Shown here: in pieces, positions 45,801 through 53,667 of the stretch | Layout: each line of letters opens with the position of its first letter | Numbering within the stretch: position 1 is the stretch's first letter | The notes under the pieces: model-generated | What the model was told of the DNA's origin: nothing | Databases searched by the model: none | What the model saw: the letters and a program-made list of their open reading frames with translations, nothing else | Made by a program: the position numbers and the translations under genes | From: Deefgea piscis | GTDB lineage: Bacteria > Pseudomonadota > Gammaproteobacteria > Burkholderiales > Chitinibacteraceae | Direction of reading: 5' to 3' | Length of the DNA stretch: 64,000 bases | NCBI RefSeq assembly: GCF_013284055.1 | Contig: NZ_CP054143.1 | Coordinates: 2,976,001-3,040,000 of the forward strand

Positions 45801-46739
45801 TTGCAAACGCATCACCACCCCAGTTGAGCTAGGCTCAACTTGTAAGTTGGCGTCAATTTTGGCTTGTGGTGCCGCCGAGTTCCATGCGGCAGGATTAAAC
45901 TGCTCCAGCTTAATTTGACCATGCTGCAACATTTGATAGGCATGCGCCGCAAACACATCCAATTTAACATCGACATTGGCGCGCACTTTGGCGGCATTTA
46001 AATCGGCCTTCACCGCCAACGCCCGCAAATCACCGAGCACTTGACCGACCGCAGTCAACTCCTGCCCTTCGAGCTGCCCAGCTAAGACAAACGAGCCCGC
46101 GGTGCGAAATGGCGCTTTACCCGACACATTCAGCGCCGCACTGAGCGTGCCTTGTGGGGCATGTAATTGGCTAATCGTAATGCGGTGTTCTTTACCATTA
46201 CTATCAAAACCTGCTTGAATTTGCTTAATCGTTGGCGCACCACTGATTTGCAATTGCGCGATTCGCAACTCCAGCACTTGCAAACTTAAAGGCAGGGTTA
46301 AGTTTTGCGGTACCGGGCTGGGCTTGGCCATCGGCGGCGTCGGTTTCGTTTCTATCTGCAAGATACCTAAGCGCAATTCATTGATGTATAGCTTTCTAAG
46401 CAATAATGAATAAGGGCTCCAATCCAATACCCCGTGATCCAATTGCACTAAGGCACTCGGTGTATCCACTTTTAAATTGCGAACTTCCAATCGCGACCAA
46501 AACGAGCCCTGCAAAGATTGGATTGACACCATGCCGCTGCGATTAATCATTTCCACCAAACGGGCACGGCCATAATTGGAATCGAGCGCAAACAGCAGCC
46601 CCGCCAGCAAAGCAATACACAGCGTTACGCTCGCCACAACGCTCCAAAATACGCCACGTGCAATCTGCCGCGCTCGGCTATAAGTAGGCGGAGTCACCAC
46701 CGCGACTGGGGTGGTTTCAGGCGTTAACTCGGGATTCAA
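42882..46739 (-). CDS. tamB: TamB, inner-membrane-anchored periplasmic translocation module
   Basis: The 1285-residue protein has one N-terminal membrane helix (about 29-53, FWSVVASVTLCIALLAGLLF). A very long repetitive beta-strand region of the AsmA/TamB bridge type follows, and the conserved C-terminal DUF490 domain ends in RNWSVVSRIGVDESSLNVDY. It spans the periplasm and works with TamA in outer-membrane protein assembly or phospholipid transport. The ATG overlaps the TamA stop by ATGA. Length is typical of the family. Confidence 0.95.
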   Translation of the reverse strand: MNPELTPETTPVAVVTPPTYSRARQIARGVFWSVVASVTLCIALLAGLLFALDSNYGRARLVEMINRSGMVSIQSLQGSFWSRLEVRNLKVDTPSALVQLDHGVLDWSPYSLLLRKLYINELRLGILQIETKPTPPMAKPSPVPQNLTLPLSLQVLELRIAQLQISGAPTIKQIQAGFDSNGKEHRITISQLHAPQGTLSAALNVSGKAPFRTAGSFVLAGQLEGQELTAVGQVLGDLRALAVKADLNAAKVRANVDVKLDVFAAHAYQMLQHGQIKLEQFNPAAWNSAAPQAKIDANLQVEPSSTGVVMRLQLKNHQLGSLDRQGLPLAALNARLNLAGNDLQIKQLEMGFAGDGQLKATGGIRDEVLDLNLALQGIDPAQFWSPQAASQMSGVMTVKGPWLAPNVQGEIKDQRLKTALKLDLGWIKPTEQRRIAVRQLDLQRGSSQLAAKGELNLQAPYDFTLTAQLQQFNPAELIAASPVGRINSQIKASGQIEPTLRLDVEYQLLNSIYNQQALSGAGQLKLDNDRLNVQQLWLALGKNRLELQGVLGKSNDKLNYQIDFPELQVLGRGFAGVITGKGQVSGAMQQANVQGTLNVKQLSTPWGVEVGGADLFANIQADLAGPIELRLAINQLKMEGLQLTNANVLMSGRKDQHMITLTAKGSKDQHELALDALLKGGLNAGFVWQGQIERLNGLAFLPFHLQNGAALVVGGDQLRLSTASLKVGQSVIDIGQFDWRSGAMNTQGVIKQLVLSDALALIDNKTMQSDLVLAGRWDLTQLAPNVPINGSFNLERQRGDLTWRAQDGQRSLSLSALALKGQINQNQFNVSSQLASPLYGQLGMTASGLLDAANWRVSALQAMKIALVGDLPDLKVFSPFVGDGVVLGGRAHLDVSRVALGDQVTLAGQIKGTGLLYKDAALGVHLRDGVLDVGLDGQQITLKTMKFNGSGNGTVEGSGRIDLTDKAQPDLTIKLAAKKFTLISKADMLLVISGQGTLAMHDGALAVNGQFIADEGDIQFVSNDVPHLSSDVVVLGAAPKKTQKAMSASVEIGVDLGKNFRFRGYGLDADLIGQLRLKASGNQALSAHGTVSVEEGEYKAYGQKLDIERGVLSFIGPLDNPGLDILAVRTNLAVEAGVKVQGSAYSPRVTLYSDPNVPDSEKLSWLLFGHGSENMEKADGALILQVLNAMASNNNGQGLTDQLFGAVGIDEVGYNTIREKDGSTTQVVSVSKQLAKNLRVSLDKSFNGLRDAVRFTLQLSRNWSVVSRIGVDESSLNVDYTWQFD

Positions 46740-48553
46740 AACGCAAGACCCATCGCAAATTGAAAGCGAAATTGAGATTTATCGATGCCGTAGGCAATAT
46801 CCGCGCCGATTTGCCCCACCGGACTTAACCAACGCGCGCCAATCCCAGCGCCACGAACTGGATTTAATGTGCGCCAATCGGCGCCAGCGCCACCATAATC
46901 ATAAAAAATGGCCGCACGCCAATCTTTGTAAACCAGATGTTGATATTCAATCGATGACGTTGCCAAAACGCGCCCTGGCACAACCGAACCATCGATATCA
47001 ACCCCTAAAGATTGATAATCATAGCCACGCACGGAGCCCATACCACCGGCACGAAACAACCATTCTGTCGGCACGCCAATCGCGCTGCTGGTAAAAGTTT
47101 GTCCCAGCTCCAACCGTAAAGCCAAAATGCCTTCTTGCCCAATCTTGTTGTAGTGAATGGCATTGCCATAAGCGCGGACAAAACTCACATCACTCATGAC
47201 TTGCTCAGAAGCGCCACCAATTTCAGCTTGCAGCATATAGCCATGCCGTGGGTCTTTTAAGCTATCTAAATCGCGAACAATCGTCTTGTAATTTAAAGTC
47301 AAAGAATGCGGACGATCACTACTGCCATTGCTAATTTGGCGACGTTCAGCCAGATACTGTAGCGAAATATAATGCTCTTGCCGGCGTTCAATCCAATTGC
47401 GCGACACCCCAATTCGATAATTGTCCGACTGCAAGCCTTCAATATCTGAGCTGGCATAATTGATATAACCGTTATGCTCCCAACCGCTCGACACTTTAGG
47501 AATGGCCACGGCGATATCAAACAGCTGTTCTTTTTGTTTAATTTCAAGCTTGGAATTAAATATCCAGCCACGATCAAACAAATTTAAATAACGATAATCC
47601 ACCCCAGCTTGCGCGCCAGTATTGGTGCTGTAACCCAAATTCGTACTGACTTTATTTAAGGGCGACTCTTGCACATCAATTTGTACTGGCGCAATAAACG
47701 GCGCATCGGCAGGCAAACTCACATCGACCAAGGCCGAAGCAAAATGCGGTAAATTTTGTAATTCAGTTTGTAAATTGAGTAATTGACTGCGCCGATACGG
47801 CGCCCCTTCTGGCAAGTCAACCAGATCACGAACCAGTTTTTCTGGGTAGCGCTGTAAACCATGGATTTGTACTGGGCCATACACATACGCTGGGCCACTG
47901 TCCATCGTGATATTCAATTGTGCCGTCTTTAATTCAGGATCAATGATGGCCTCACTCGAACTCATCACCGATGCGGGGTAATCTCGCGCCATAAACGACG
48001 CTAAAGTGCGTTTTTTTAAATCATCCCATTCGCTTTGCGTAAAAGACGTGCCAATGATCGCGTCGCTACGCTCTTGAAAGCGAGATTCTAGTACCGCCAA
48101 ACGTTCCGGATTGTCCTGCACCGCACCGCTTACATTGAGTTTGGCGCCATGAATCACCACCGGCTCACCCAGCTCGACTTGGATATACACCACGGTTTGC
48201 CCTTGTTCGGTTTTCATTTCCGATACCGTTTTGGTATTGAAATACCCTTGCGTGGCGAGTAAATCGGCTACCGCTTGCGGCAAAAACTCAAGTGAACGGC
48301 TTAATTGCTCTGGCGAATTACGTGGACTGTCCTTGAGCTTAAAGATCTCAAGATACTGCTCAAGTAACGATGACACACTTGAATCGGCGCGCAGCACGAC
48401 GCGATAAGTAAACGGCGCTTCAGCCGCCGCAACCGTCGTAGAAAAGACCAACAAACCGGCGCCAAGCGGATAGAAAAGAGATGAATTAAACAAGACAAAA
48501 CCATGATTCACGCAAAATGCTACTTTACCCAAACTCAAGCAATTTAGCTGCAT
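46736..48553 (-). CDS. tamA: TamA, outer-membrane BamA/TamA-family protein
   Basis: The product (about 605 residues from ATG 48553) has an export signal ending STTVAAAEA, three POTRA-like domains (about 50-290) and a 16-strand barrel with the RGYDYQSLGVD loop. It ends in phenylalanine, as Omp85 barrels do. It acts with TamB in the outer membrane. The open frame reaches 48610, but that start is inside a terminator. GTG at 48511 would give a shorter signal peptide and is also possible; no clear ribosome site decides between them. Confidence 0.93.
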   Translation of the reverse strand: MQLNCLSLGKVAFCVNHGFVLFNSSLFYPLGAGLLVFSTTVAAAEAPFTYRVVLRADSSVSSLLEQYLEIFKLKDSPRNSPEQLSRSLEFLPQAVADLLATQGYFNTKTVSEMKTEQGQTVVYIQVELGEPVVIHGAKLNVSGAVQDNPERLAVLESRFQERSDAIIGTSFTQSEWDDLKKRTLASFMARDYPASVMSSSEAIIDPELKTAQLNITMDSGPAYVYGPVQIHGLQRYPEKLVRDLVDLPEGAPYRRSQLLNLQTELQNLPHFASALVDVSLPADAPFIAPVQIDVQESPLNKVSTNLGYSTNTGAQAGVDYRYLNLFDRGWIFNSKLEIKQKEQLFDIAVAIPKVSSGWEHNGYINYASSDIEGLQSDNYRIGVSRNWIERRQEHYISLQYLAERRQISNGSSDRPHSLTLNYKTIVRDLDSLKDPRHGYMLQAEIGGASEQVMSDVSFVRAYGNAIHYNKIGQEGILALRLELGQTFTSSAIGVPTEWLFRAGGMGSVRGYDYQSLGVDIDGSVVPGRVLATSSIEYQHLVYKDWRAAIFYDYGGAGADWRTLNPVRGAGIGARWLSPVGQIGADIAYGIDKSQFRFQFAMGLAF

Positions 48554-48568
48554 TATCGTGCGATAAAC

Positions 48569-48617
48569 AAAAAAATCCCGACTTGTCTTGCGTAATAAAA
48601 CACAAGTCAAAGTCGGG
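48569..48617 (-). terminator. Terminator between the small 29-codon gene and tamA
   Basis: On the - strand CCCGACTT and AAGTCGGG pair across a 25-base loop and are followed by ATTTTTTTG. It separates the small upstream gene from tamA, so tamA must be read by leak-through or from a promoter close to its start. Confidence 0.68.
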
Positions 48618-48685
48618 CACAGGAGGATGGAGTCGATAACGCAACTTTCGCTGCGGGTACTACGGTTACTACATGAAATCGGTGC

Positions 48686-48775
48686 TTAGCGCTGAGTCAA
48701 TTTCCAGCCATAAGACTTAACCAGCAATTGTTGCTGAAATTCAATGTTTTTGATCATTTTGAGTAAGCCACGCAT
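48686..48775 (-). CDS. Candidate 29-residue small protein
   Basis: A 29-codon frame runs from ATG 48775 to TAA. It is preceded by a perfect AAGGAG 7 bases away, the best ribosome site in the neighbourhood. The product begins MRGLLKMIKNIEFQQQLL and ends VKSYGWKLTQR. It is basic and mildly amphipathic, without a signal peptide or membrane span. A promoter-like pair lies upstream (48840-48868) and a terminator downstream (48569-48617), so it looks like a single-gene unit. A longer open frame (to 48868) exists but begins inside the promoter. No family is recognised; a leader peptide for tamA or a stand-alone small protein are both possible. Confidence 0.5.
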   Translation of the reverse strand: MRGLLKMIKNIEFQQQLLVKSYGWKLTQR

Positions 48776-48839
48776 GGTGTTTCTCCTTAAGTTATCCGGC
48801 TGAACCAACCGGCCTTGCTGTGTTTCTTTCGATGTACGT

Positions 48840-48868
48840 ACTTTAACAAAACTACCCAGACTATGCAA
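48840..48868 (-). promoter_or_regulatory. Candidate promoter of the 29-codon gene
   Basis: On the - strand TTGCAT (48868-48863) and TAAAGT (48845-48840) are 17 bases apart. Transcription would start near 48833, giving a leader of about 58 bases with a small CCGG...CCGG hairpin before the ribosome site. The adjoining stretch 48869-49055 is very A/T-rich and holds no gene I can support. Confidence 0.42.
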
Positions 48869-49055
48869 GTCTTTTTGTACTTAAATTACGTATTTAATAA
48901 CCATTACAAACAACTACAAGTACATAAATATGATCATAAACCATATATATCAATCACTTAACATGTAACAAACACCAAATAATGAAAAATACAAATGTAG
49001 CAATACTACATTTAACTCAAAAAATACATTACAAAGAATATCTTGAAGAGTAAGC

Positions 49056-49090
49056 AAAAAGAAAAGCCCCAACCTAAATCAGGTCGGGGC
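49056..49090 (-). terminator. Terminator after the chalcone-isomerase-like gene
   Basis: On the - strand GCCCCGACCT and AGGTTGGGGC (one G-U pair) around a GATTT loop are followed by TTTTCTTTTT. It lies about 84 bases beyond the gene's stop; the space between holds no gene. Confidence 0.82.
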
Positions 49091-49173
49091 CGCATCGTCA
49101 TGGGGCGTACTATCTACGATTTGATCGTACTCAGTCGTTTAGCCGGCGGATTTAACGACGCCACGGACTATTT

Positions 49174-49740
49174 TTATGCTTTTAATAAAGCGGCCTTTAA
49201 ACTATCGCTGACCGGCGATTTACCCAGCCAGATCGATAGCATTGCGCTAGCAATTGCATCGCCTGTAATCAGGCCAGCCACCTGACCACGAACCTGTACT
49301 TTCACCCCCTTGCCCGGCAAAAAGTCCAACACAATCACATCGCCCTTATTGGCAACCTTAATATCCGTAAAGATTTTCTCTAGCTCAGCCACCTTGGGGG
49401 CAAGCGCCTTCAATTGGGCGGCATTAAGATTGTCTTGCAGCCCTTCTAATAAAGCCTGATACAAACTCGCCGACTCCACATTGCGCAGCATATCCAATTG
49501 AATCCGTCTTGGCGTAGTCGCATTAATAATCGCGTTCGCGTCATTGCTTTTGGCCGTGGTGTATAAAGCCGCCACATACACTTCAAAAACCATTTTCTTG
49601 CGAATACCGGCGCCATTTAACACCAAAGGTGTTTCGGCCACGCTCACCTTCTCTGGCAAGTTAACGCCCGCCACTTCAAGCGCAAATGCCGAATTGGCCA
49701 ATAACCCTGCCAAAGCCATTGCCGTGATTTGTTTTTTCAT
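49174..49740 (-). CDS. Exported chalcone-isomerase-like protein
   Basis: The 188-residue protein has a signal peptide (about 1-20, cut near AFALE). A chalcone isomerase-fold domain follows: VNLPEKVSVAETPLVLNGAGIRKKMVFEVYVAALYT, then ARRIQLDMLRNVE-type and LDFLPGKGVKVQVRG blocks. Bacterial members lack flavonoid activity, and relatives in plants bind fatty acids. Its place directly after a beta-oxidation thiolase hints at a lipid ligand. ATG 49740 follows GGAGAACGCA; a TTG at 49752 is unlikely. A terminator between it and the thiolase gene argues for its own promoter or read-through. Confidence 0.83.
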   Translation of the reverse strand: MKKQITAMALAGLLANSAFALEVAGVNLPEKVSVAETPLVLNGAGIRKKMVFEVYVAALYTTAKSNDANAIINATTPRRIQLDMLRNVESASLYQALLEGLQDNLNAAQLKALAPKVAELEKIFTDIKVANKGDVIVLDFLPGKGVKVQVRGQVAGLITGDAIASAMLSIWLGKSPVSDSLKAALLKA

Positions 49741-49750
49741 TGCGTTCTCC

Positions 49751-49783
49751 AAAAAAAAAGCCCGCTTTCAACTCAGCGGGCTT
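49751..49783 (-). terminator. Terminator after the thiolase gene
   Basis: On the - strand AAAGCCCGCT and AGCGGGCTTT (8-base loop) are followed by TTTTTT. It lies 28 bases beyond the thiolase stop and ends 10 bases before the next ATG, so it may overlap that gene's leader. Confidence 0.88.
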
Positions 49784-49811
49784 TAGATAAATTGAATTCA
49801 AAATGAATCGC

Positions 49812-51014
49812 TTATAAAACTTGCAAAATACCAGCAGCACCCATACCGGTGCCGATACACATCGTCACCATGGCATAGCCTGATTTGCCTTGACCGCGCA
49901 AGCCATGAATCGCCGTTGCAGCGCGAATTGCACCCGTCGCCCCCAAAGGATGACCCAAGGCAATGGCGCCACCATGTGGATTGACAATCGACATATCCAA
50001 ATTCAAATCACGACTCACCGCCAGCGCTTGCGCGGCAAATGCTTCATTGAGTTCAATCCAAGCCAAATCAGACAAATTCAAACCGGCTTGTTTTAAAGCT
50101 GCAGGAATCGCTTCTTTCGGACCAATCCCCATAATCGCCGGTGGCACGCCTTTCACCGCAAAAGAAACGTATTTAGCCAATGGCGTGAGATTAAATTCTT
50201 TGAGGATTTTTTCTGAAACCAAAATCAATGCCGCAGCACCGTCAGACATTTGCGAGCTATTACCGGCAGTCACACTGCCTTTGGCGGCAAATACGGTTTT
50301 CAGTTTAGCCAGACCTTCCAAGCTCGTGTCAGCGCGTGGGCCTTCATCATTGAGCAAGGTTTTGTTAATCAACTCCACTTCGCCGGTGGCCAAATTGGGT
50401 ACGCGATACGTCACATCAATCGGTGCGATTTCCGCGTTAAATTTACCTTCAGCAATCGCCGCCAAAGCACGGCGGTGCGATTCAACAGCAAAAGCGTCTT
50501 GATCTTCACGACTTACCTGCCATTGCTGCGCCACTTTTTCCGCAGTCAAACCCATGCCGTAAGCAATCGCTACGTTTTCATCGGTGTCAAAAATACTCGC
50601 GCCCAATGACAATTTATTGCCACCCATTGGCACCATCGACATCGACTCTGTACCTGCCGCAATCATCACATCGGCTTCGCCTAAACGAATTTTGTCGGCA
50701 GCCAGCGCCACGGCATTAATGCCCGACGAGCAAAAACGATTAATCGTAATGCCGCCCACGGTATTGGGCAGACCGGCCAGCAGCGCACCAATCCGCGCCA
50801 CATTCATCCCTTGCTCGCCTTCTGGCATGGCGCAGCCAGCCACCACATCCGACACCAAAGCTGGATCGAGCGATGGCACTTGCGCCATCGCGGCTTTCAA
50901 TACATGCGCCAATAAATCATCCGGGCGAACACCCTTTAGCATGCCGCGCGGCGCTTTGCCCACTGGCGTGCGCACTGCGGCAACAATATAAGCTTCTTGA
51001 ATCTGTTTGCTCAT
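49812..51014 (-). CDS. Acetyl-CoA C-acyltransferase (beta-oxidation thiolase)
   Basis: The 400-residue thiolase cleaves 3-ketoacyl-CoA with CoA. It has the acyl-accepting C95 in NRFCSSGINAVALA, the NEAFAAQALA block, the histidine in NPHGGAIALGHPLGATG (about H356) and the base C386 in CIGTGMGAAG. It begins 174 bases after the FadN-like gene on the same strand and is its partner in the cycle. A 3-ketoacyl thiolase (FadA/FadI type) is likelier than a biosynthetic acetoacetyl-CoA thiolase because of the neighbours. Confidence 0.92.
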   Translation of the reverse strand: MSKQIQEAYIVAAVRTPVGKAPRGMLKGVRPDDLLAHVLKAAMAQVPSLDPALVSDVVAGCAMPEGEQGMNVARIGALLAGLPNTVGGITINRFCSSGINAVALAADKIRLGEADVMIAAGTESMSMVPMGGNKLSLGASIFDTDENVAIAYGMGLTAEKVAQQWQVSREDQDAFAVESHRRALAAIAEGKFNAEIAPIDVTYRVPNLATGEVELINKTLLNDEGPRADTSLEGLAKLKTVFAAKGSVTAGNSSQMSDGAAALILVSEKILKEFNLTPLAKYVSFAVKGVPPAIMGIGPKEAIPAALKQAGLNLSDLAWIELNEAFAAQALAVSRDLNLDMSIVNPHGGAIALGHPLGATGAIRAATAIHGLRGQGKSGYAMVTMCIGTGMGAAGILQVL

Positions 51015-51153
51015 TTTGAATTCCTAAAATTTGGCAAAACCTGAATCCACGACCGGCACAATAGGGAATTTGGCCGTGGGTTCACGTTTGATTTTTAATT
51101 TGCGATCAACCTACCAACGCTTTTTAATGCGCCGTTAACGGGCCGTTATCGCC

Positions 51154-51185
51154 TTGTCGTACCTGCGCTGCGCTCGGTACGACAA
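51154..51185. terminator. Hairpin between fadN-like and thiolase genes
   Basis: A 10-bp perfect stem TTGTCGTACC / GGTACGACAA with a 12-base loop begins 4 bases after the FadN-like stop. No U-run follows; it may protect the upstream message or lower thiolase read-through. Confidence 0.5.
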
Positions 51186-51188
51186 TGA

Positions 51189-53585
51189 TCAATTTCTCAG
51201 TGGTTTATTAAATTCAATCATGTGCATGATCCGCTCTTGGGTTTTACCTTTTTGCAGCAAGCCCATAAAGCGTTCACGCTCTAATTTCAAGATCCAATCT
51301 TCGTCGACCAAGGTACCGGCATCGACATCGCCACCGCAGACGATTTCGGCAATTTGTACGCCAATATGGAAGTCGTACTTACTAATAAAGCCGCCTTCGA
51401 GCATATTGACCAATTGCGCACGAATCGTTGCTGCGCCTGAGCGACCGGCAACAGCGAATGCTTTCGGACGTACTGGCGGACGGTAGCCGGTGGCCGCCAT
51501 CGCGGTCACTTGCGCCTGCGCCACATACAGCAACTCATTGGCGTTCATCACAATCACGTCGGATTCTTTCAGATAACCGATTTGCTGACCTTCTTCCGCG
51601 CTGGTACCCACTTTGGCCATGGCCATCGCGAGGTAATAATCTTTGAGCACTTCTAAAATATTGCCGTTACGGGCTAAACGCGAAGCGCGCAGGGCAAATT
51701 CTTTACAACCACCACCCGCTGGCAATAGACCGACGCCAACTTCAACCAAGCCGATATAGGTTTCAACATGCGCGACAACACGAGCGCAATGCATTAAGAA
51801 TTCACAACCGCCACCAAAGGCATAACCTTGCGCTGCGCCCACCACCGGTACTTTGGCGTATTTAATGGCTTGCGAGGTTTTTTGAAATTCAAACACCATC
51901 CGCTCAAGCGCAGCAAAATCGCCACTCATAAACGCTGGACCCATACTCATCAAATCCGCACCAACTGAAAACGGCGCCGTAGAGTGCCAAATCACCAAAC
52001 CTGGGTGGTATTGCTCGGCAATCTTGATTGACTCTTGGATACCGGCCAATACGTTGGCACCGACACAATGCGCCTTGGTTTTAAAGCTCAGTACCGGCAC
52101 GCCAGCCGTGGTTAAATTGCTCGGCGGCATCCACATCCGAACGCTGTCGTTTTCGTAAATGGTTTCACCAAAGTCAGGCTCAGCTTCGCCCAGTACTTTC
52201 GGTGGATACAATTGACGCTCGTATACTGGCAATGTTGAACGACCAACCAACTCTTGCGTCACCGCATTGAGTGAACCGGCTGGGGTATGTACGCCATCGC
52301 GCGCCATAACCCAAGCTGGCAATGGGGTGCTCGACAAAGTTTTGCCCGCAGCGATGTCTTCATTAATCGCAGCAGCAATAGTTTGCCAGCCGGCCGCTTG
52401 CCACATTTCAAACGGGCCTTGCTCCCAGCCAAAGCCCCAACGAATGGCAAAATCAACATCGCGTGCATTGTCAGCGATGTGTTCCAGTTGCACAGCGATG
52501 TAATGCCAAACATCACGCAAGCAAGCCCACAAAAATTGTGCTTCTGGCAAGTTGGAAGCGCGCAGCGACGCTACCTTGGCGGCAAAATCAGTATTTTTTA
52601 GTAAAGCTTTCACTTCATCAGACGCTTTTTGACCACCGGCGATGTACTCACCGGTGCTCGGGTCCAGCATCAATACGTCTTTGCCGACTTTCTTAAAAAT
52701 ACCTTGGCGGGTTTTTTGCCCTAATGCACCAGCAGCAATCAGTTGCTCTAGCCATTCGGGTGATTTGAACAAGGCATGCCATGGATCGGCTTGCAATGTA
52801 TCGGTCATGGTTTTAACCACATGGGCAAAGGTATCTAAGCCCACCACATCGGCAGTACGGAATGTCGCTGATTTTGGCCGACCCAAACGTGGGCCAGTTA
52901 AATCATCGACCACATCAAAACGGATGCCGAAGTTTTTAGCGTGCTCAATCGTCGCCAACATCGAGAACACACCAATCCGATTGGCGATAAAGTTAGGGCT
53001 ATCTTTGGCGCGAACCACGCCTTTACCTAAACGTAGCGTGAGGAATGTTTCTAGTGCATCAAGGGTATCGGCCTGGCAACCTTTAGTGGCAATGAGCTCA
53101 ACCAGATACATATAGCGCGGCGGATTAAAGAAATGAATGCCGCAAAAACGCGATTGCAGCGCAGCCGGTACATTCGCAGCCAAAGCTTCAATCGATAAAC
53201 CTGAGGTATTACTGGCTAAAATCGCATGCTCAGCCAAATGTGGCGCGATTTTGGCATATAAATCGGCCTTCCAATCCAAGCGCTCAGCAATGGCTTCAAT
53301 CACCAAATCGCAATCGGCCAATAAAGCCAAGTCGCTACCATAGTTGGCAGGCACGATGCCATCAATCCGGCTGGCAGACATCAATGGGGCTGGTTTTAAT
53401 TTTTTAAGATTATCTAAAGCTTTGAGTGAAATCGCATTGGGATTGCCAGTTGCTGCGGGCAAATCAAATAATACGGTATCAATCCCAGCATTGGAGAGAT
53501 GCGCTGCAATTTGCGCGCCCATCACGCCTGCCCCTAAAACTGCCACTTTGCGAATTGGCATTGTCAAACTCACACTCATAATCAC
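51189..53585 (-). CDS. 3-hydroxyacyl-CoA dehydrogenase/enoyl-CoA hydratase (FadN-like)
   Basis: The 798-residue protein has the NAD-binding dehydrogenase first: VAVLGAGVMGAQIAAHLSNAG (about 13-33), NTSGLSIEALA, FFNPPRYMYLVELI and a C-terminal dimerisation part. A crotonase-like half follows at about 480-760, with WHSTAPFSVGADLMSMG and GYAFGGGCEFLMHCARVVA. This order, dehydrogenase before hydratase, matches FadN-type proteins and is the reverse of FadB/FadJ. It performs two steps of beta-oxidation. The start is among MIMSVSLTMPIRKV; ATGs at codons 1, 3 and 9 are possible. Confidence 0.9.
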   Translation of the reverse strand: MIMSVSLTMPIRKVAVLGAGVMGAQIAAHLSNAGIDTVLFDLPAATGNPNAISLKALDNLKKLKPAPLMSASRIDGIVPANYGSDLALLADCDLVIEAIAERLDWKADLYAKIAPHLAEHAILASNTSGLSIEALAANVPAALQSRFCGIHFFNPPRYMYLVELIATKGCQADTLDALETFLTLRLGKGVVRAKDSPNFIANRIGVFSMLATIEHAKNFGIRFDVVDDLTGPRLGRPKSATFRTADVVGLDTFAHVVKTMTDTLQADPWHALFKSPEWLEQLIAAGALGQKTRQGIFKKVGKDVLMLDPSTGEYIAGGQKASDEVKALLKNTDFAAKVASLRASNLPEAQFLWACLRDVWHYIAVQLEHIADNARDVDFAIRWGFGWEQGPFEMWQAAGWQTIAAAINEDIAAGKTLSSTPLPAWVMARDGVHTPAGSLNAVTQELVGRSTLPVYERQLYPPKVLGEAEPDFGETIYENDSVRMWMPPSNLTTAGVPVLSFKTKAHCVGANVLAGIQESIKIAEQYHPGLVIWHSTAPFSVGADLMSMGPAFMSGDFAALERMVFEFQKTSQAIKYAKVPVVGAAQGYAFGGGCEFLMHCARVVAHVETYIGLVEVGVGLLPAGGGCKEFALRASRLARNGNILEVLKDYYLAMAMAKVGTSAEEGQQIGYLKESDVIVMNANELLYVAQAQVTAMAATGYRPPVRPKAFAVAGRSGAATIRAQLVNMLEGGFISKYDFHIGVQIAEIVCGGDVDAGTLVDEDWILKLERERFMGLLQKGKTQERIMHMIEFNKPLRN

Positions 53586-53667
53586 TCTCTTCGCAGGCCA
53601 GCCCTGCAGCTATTCGGTTAGATTTTCTTTTCGTGCCCAAAGCCTTCGCTCTGGGCACAATCTAGAG

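Noticed and set aside
49043-49285. An 80-codon + strand frame
   Set aside because: It crosses a - strand terminator and then runs antisense to the chalcone-isomerase-like gene.
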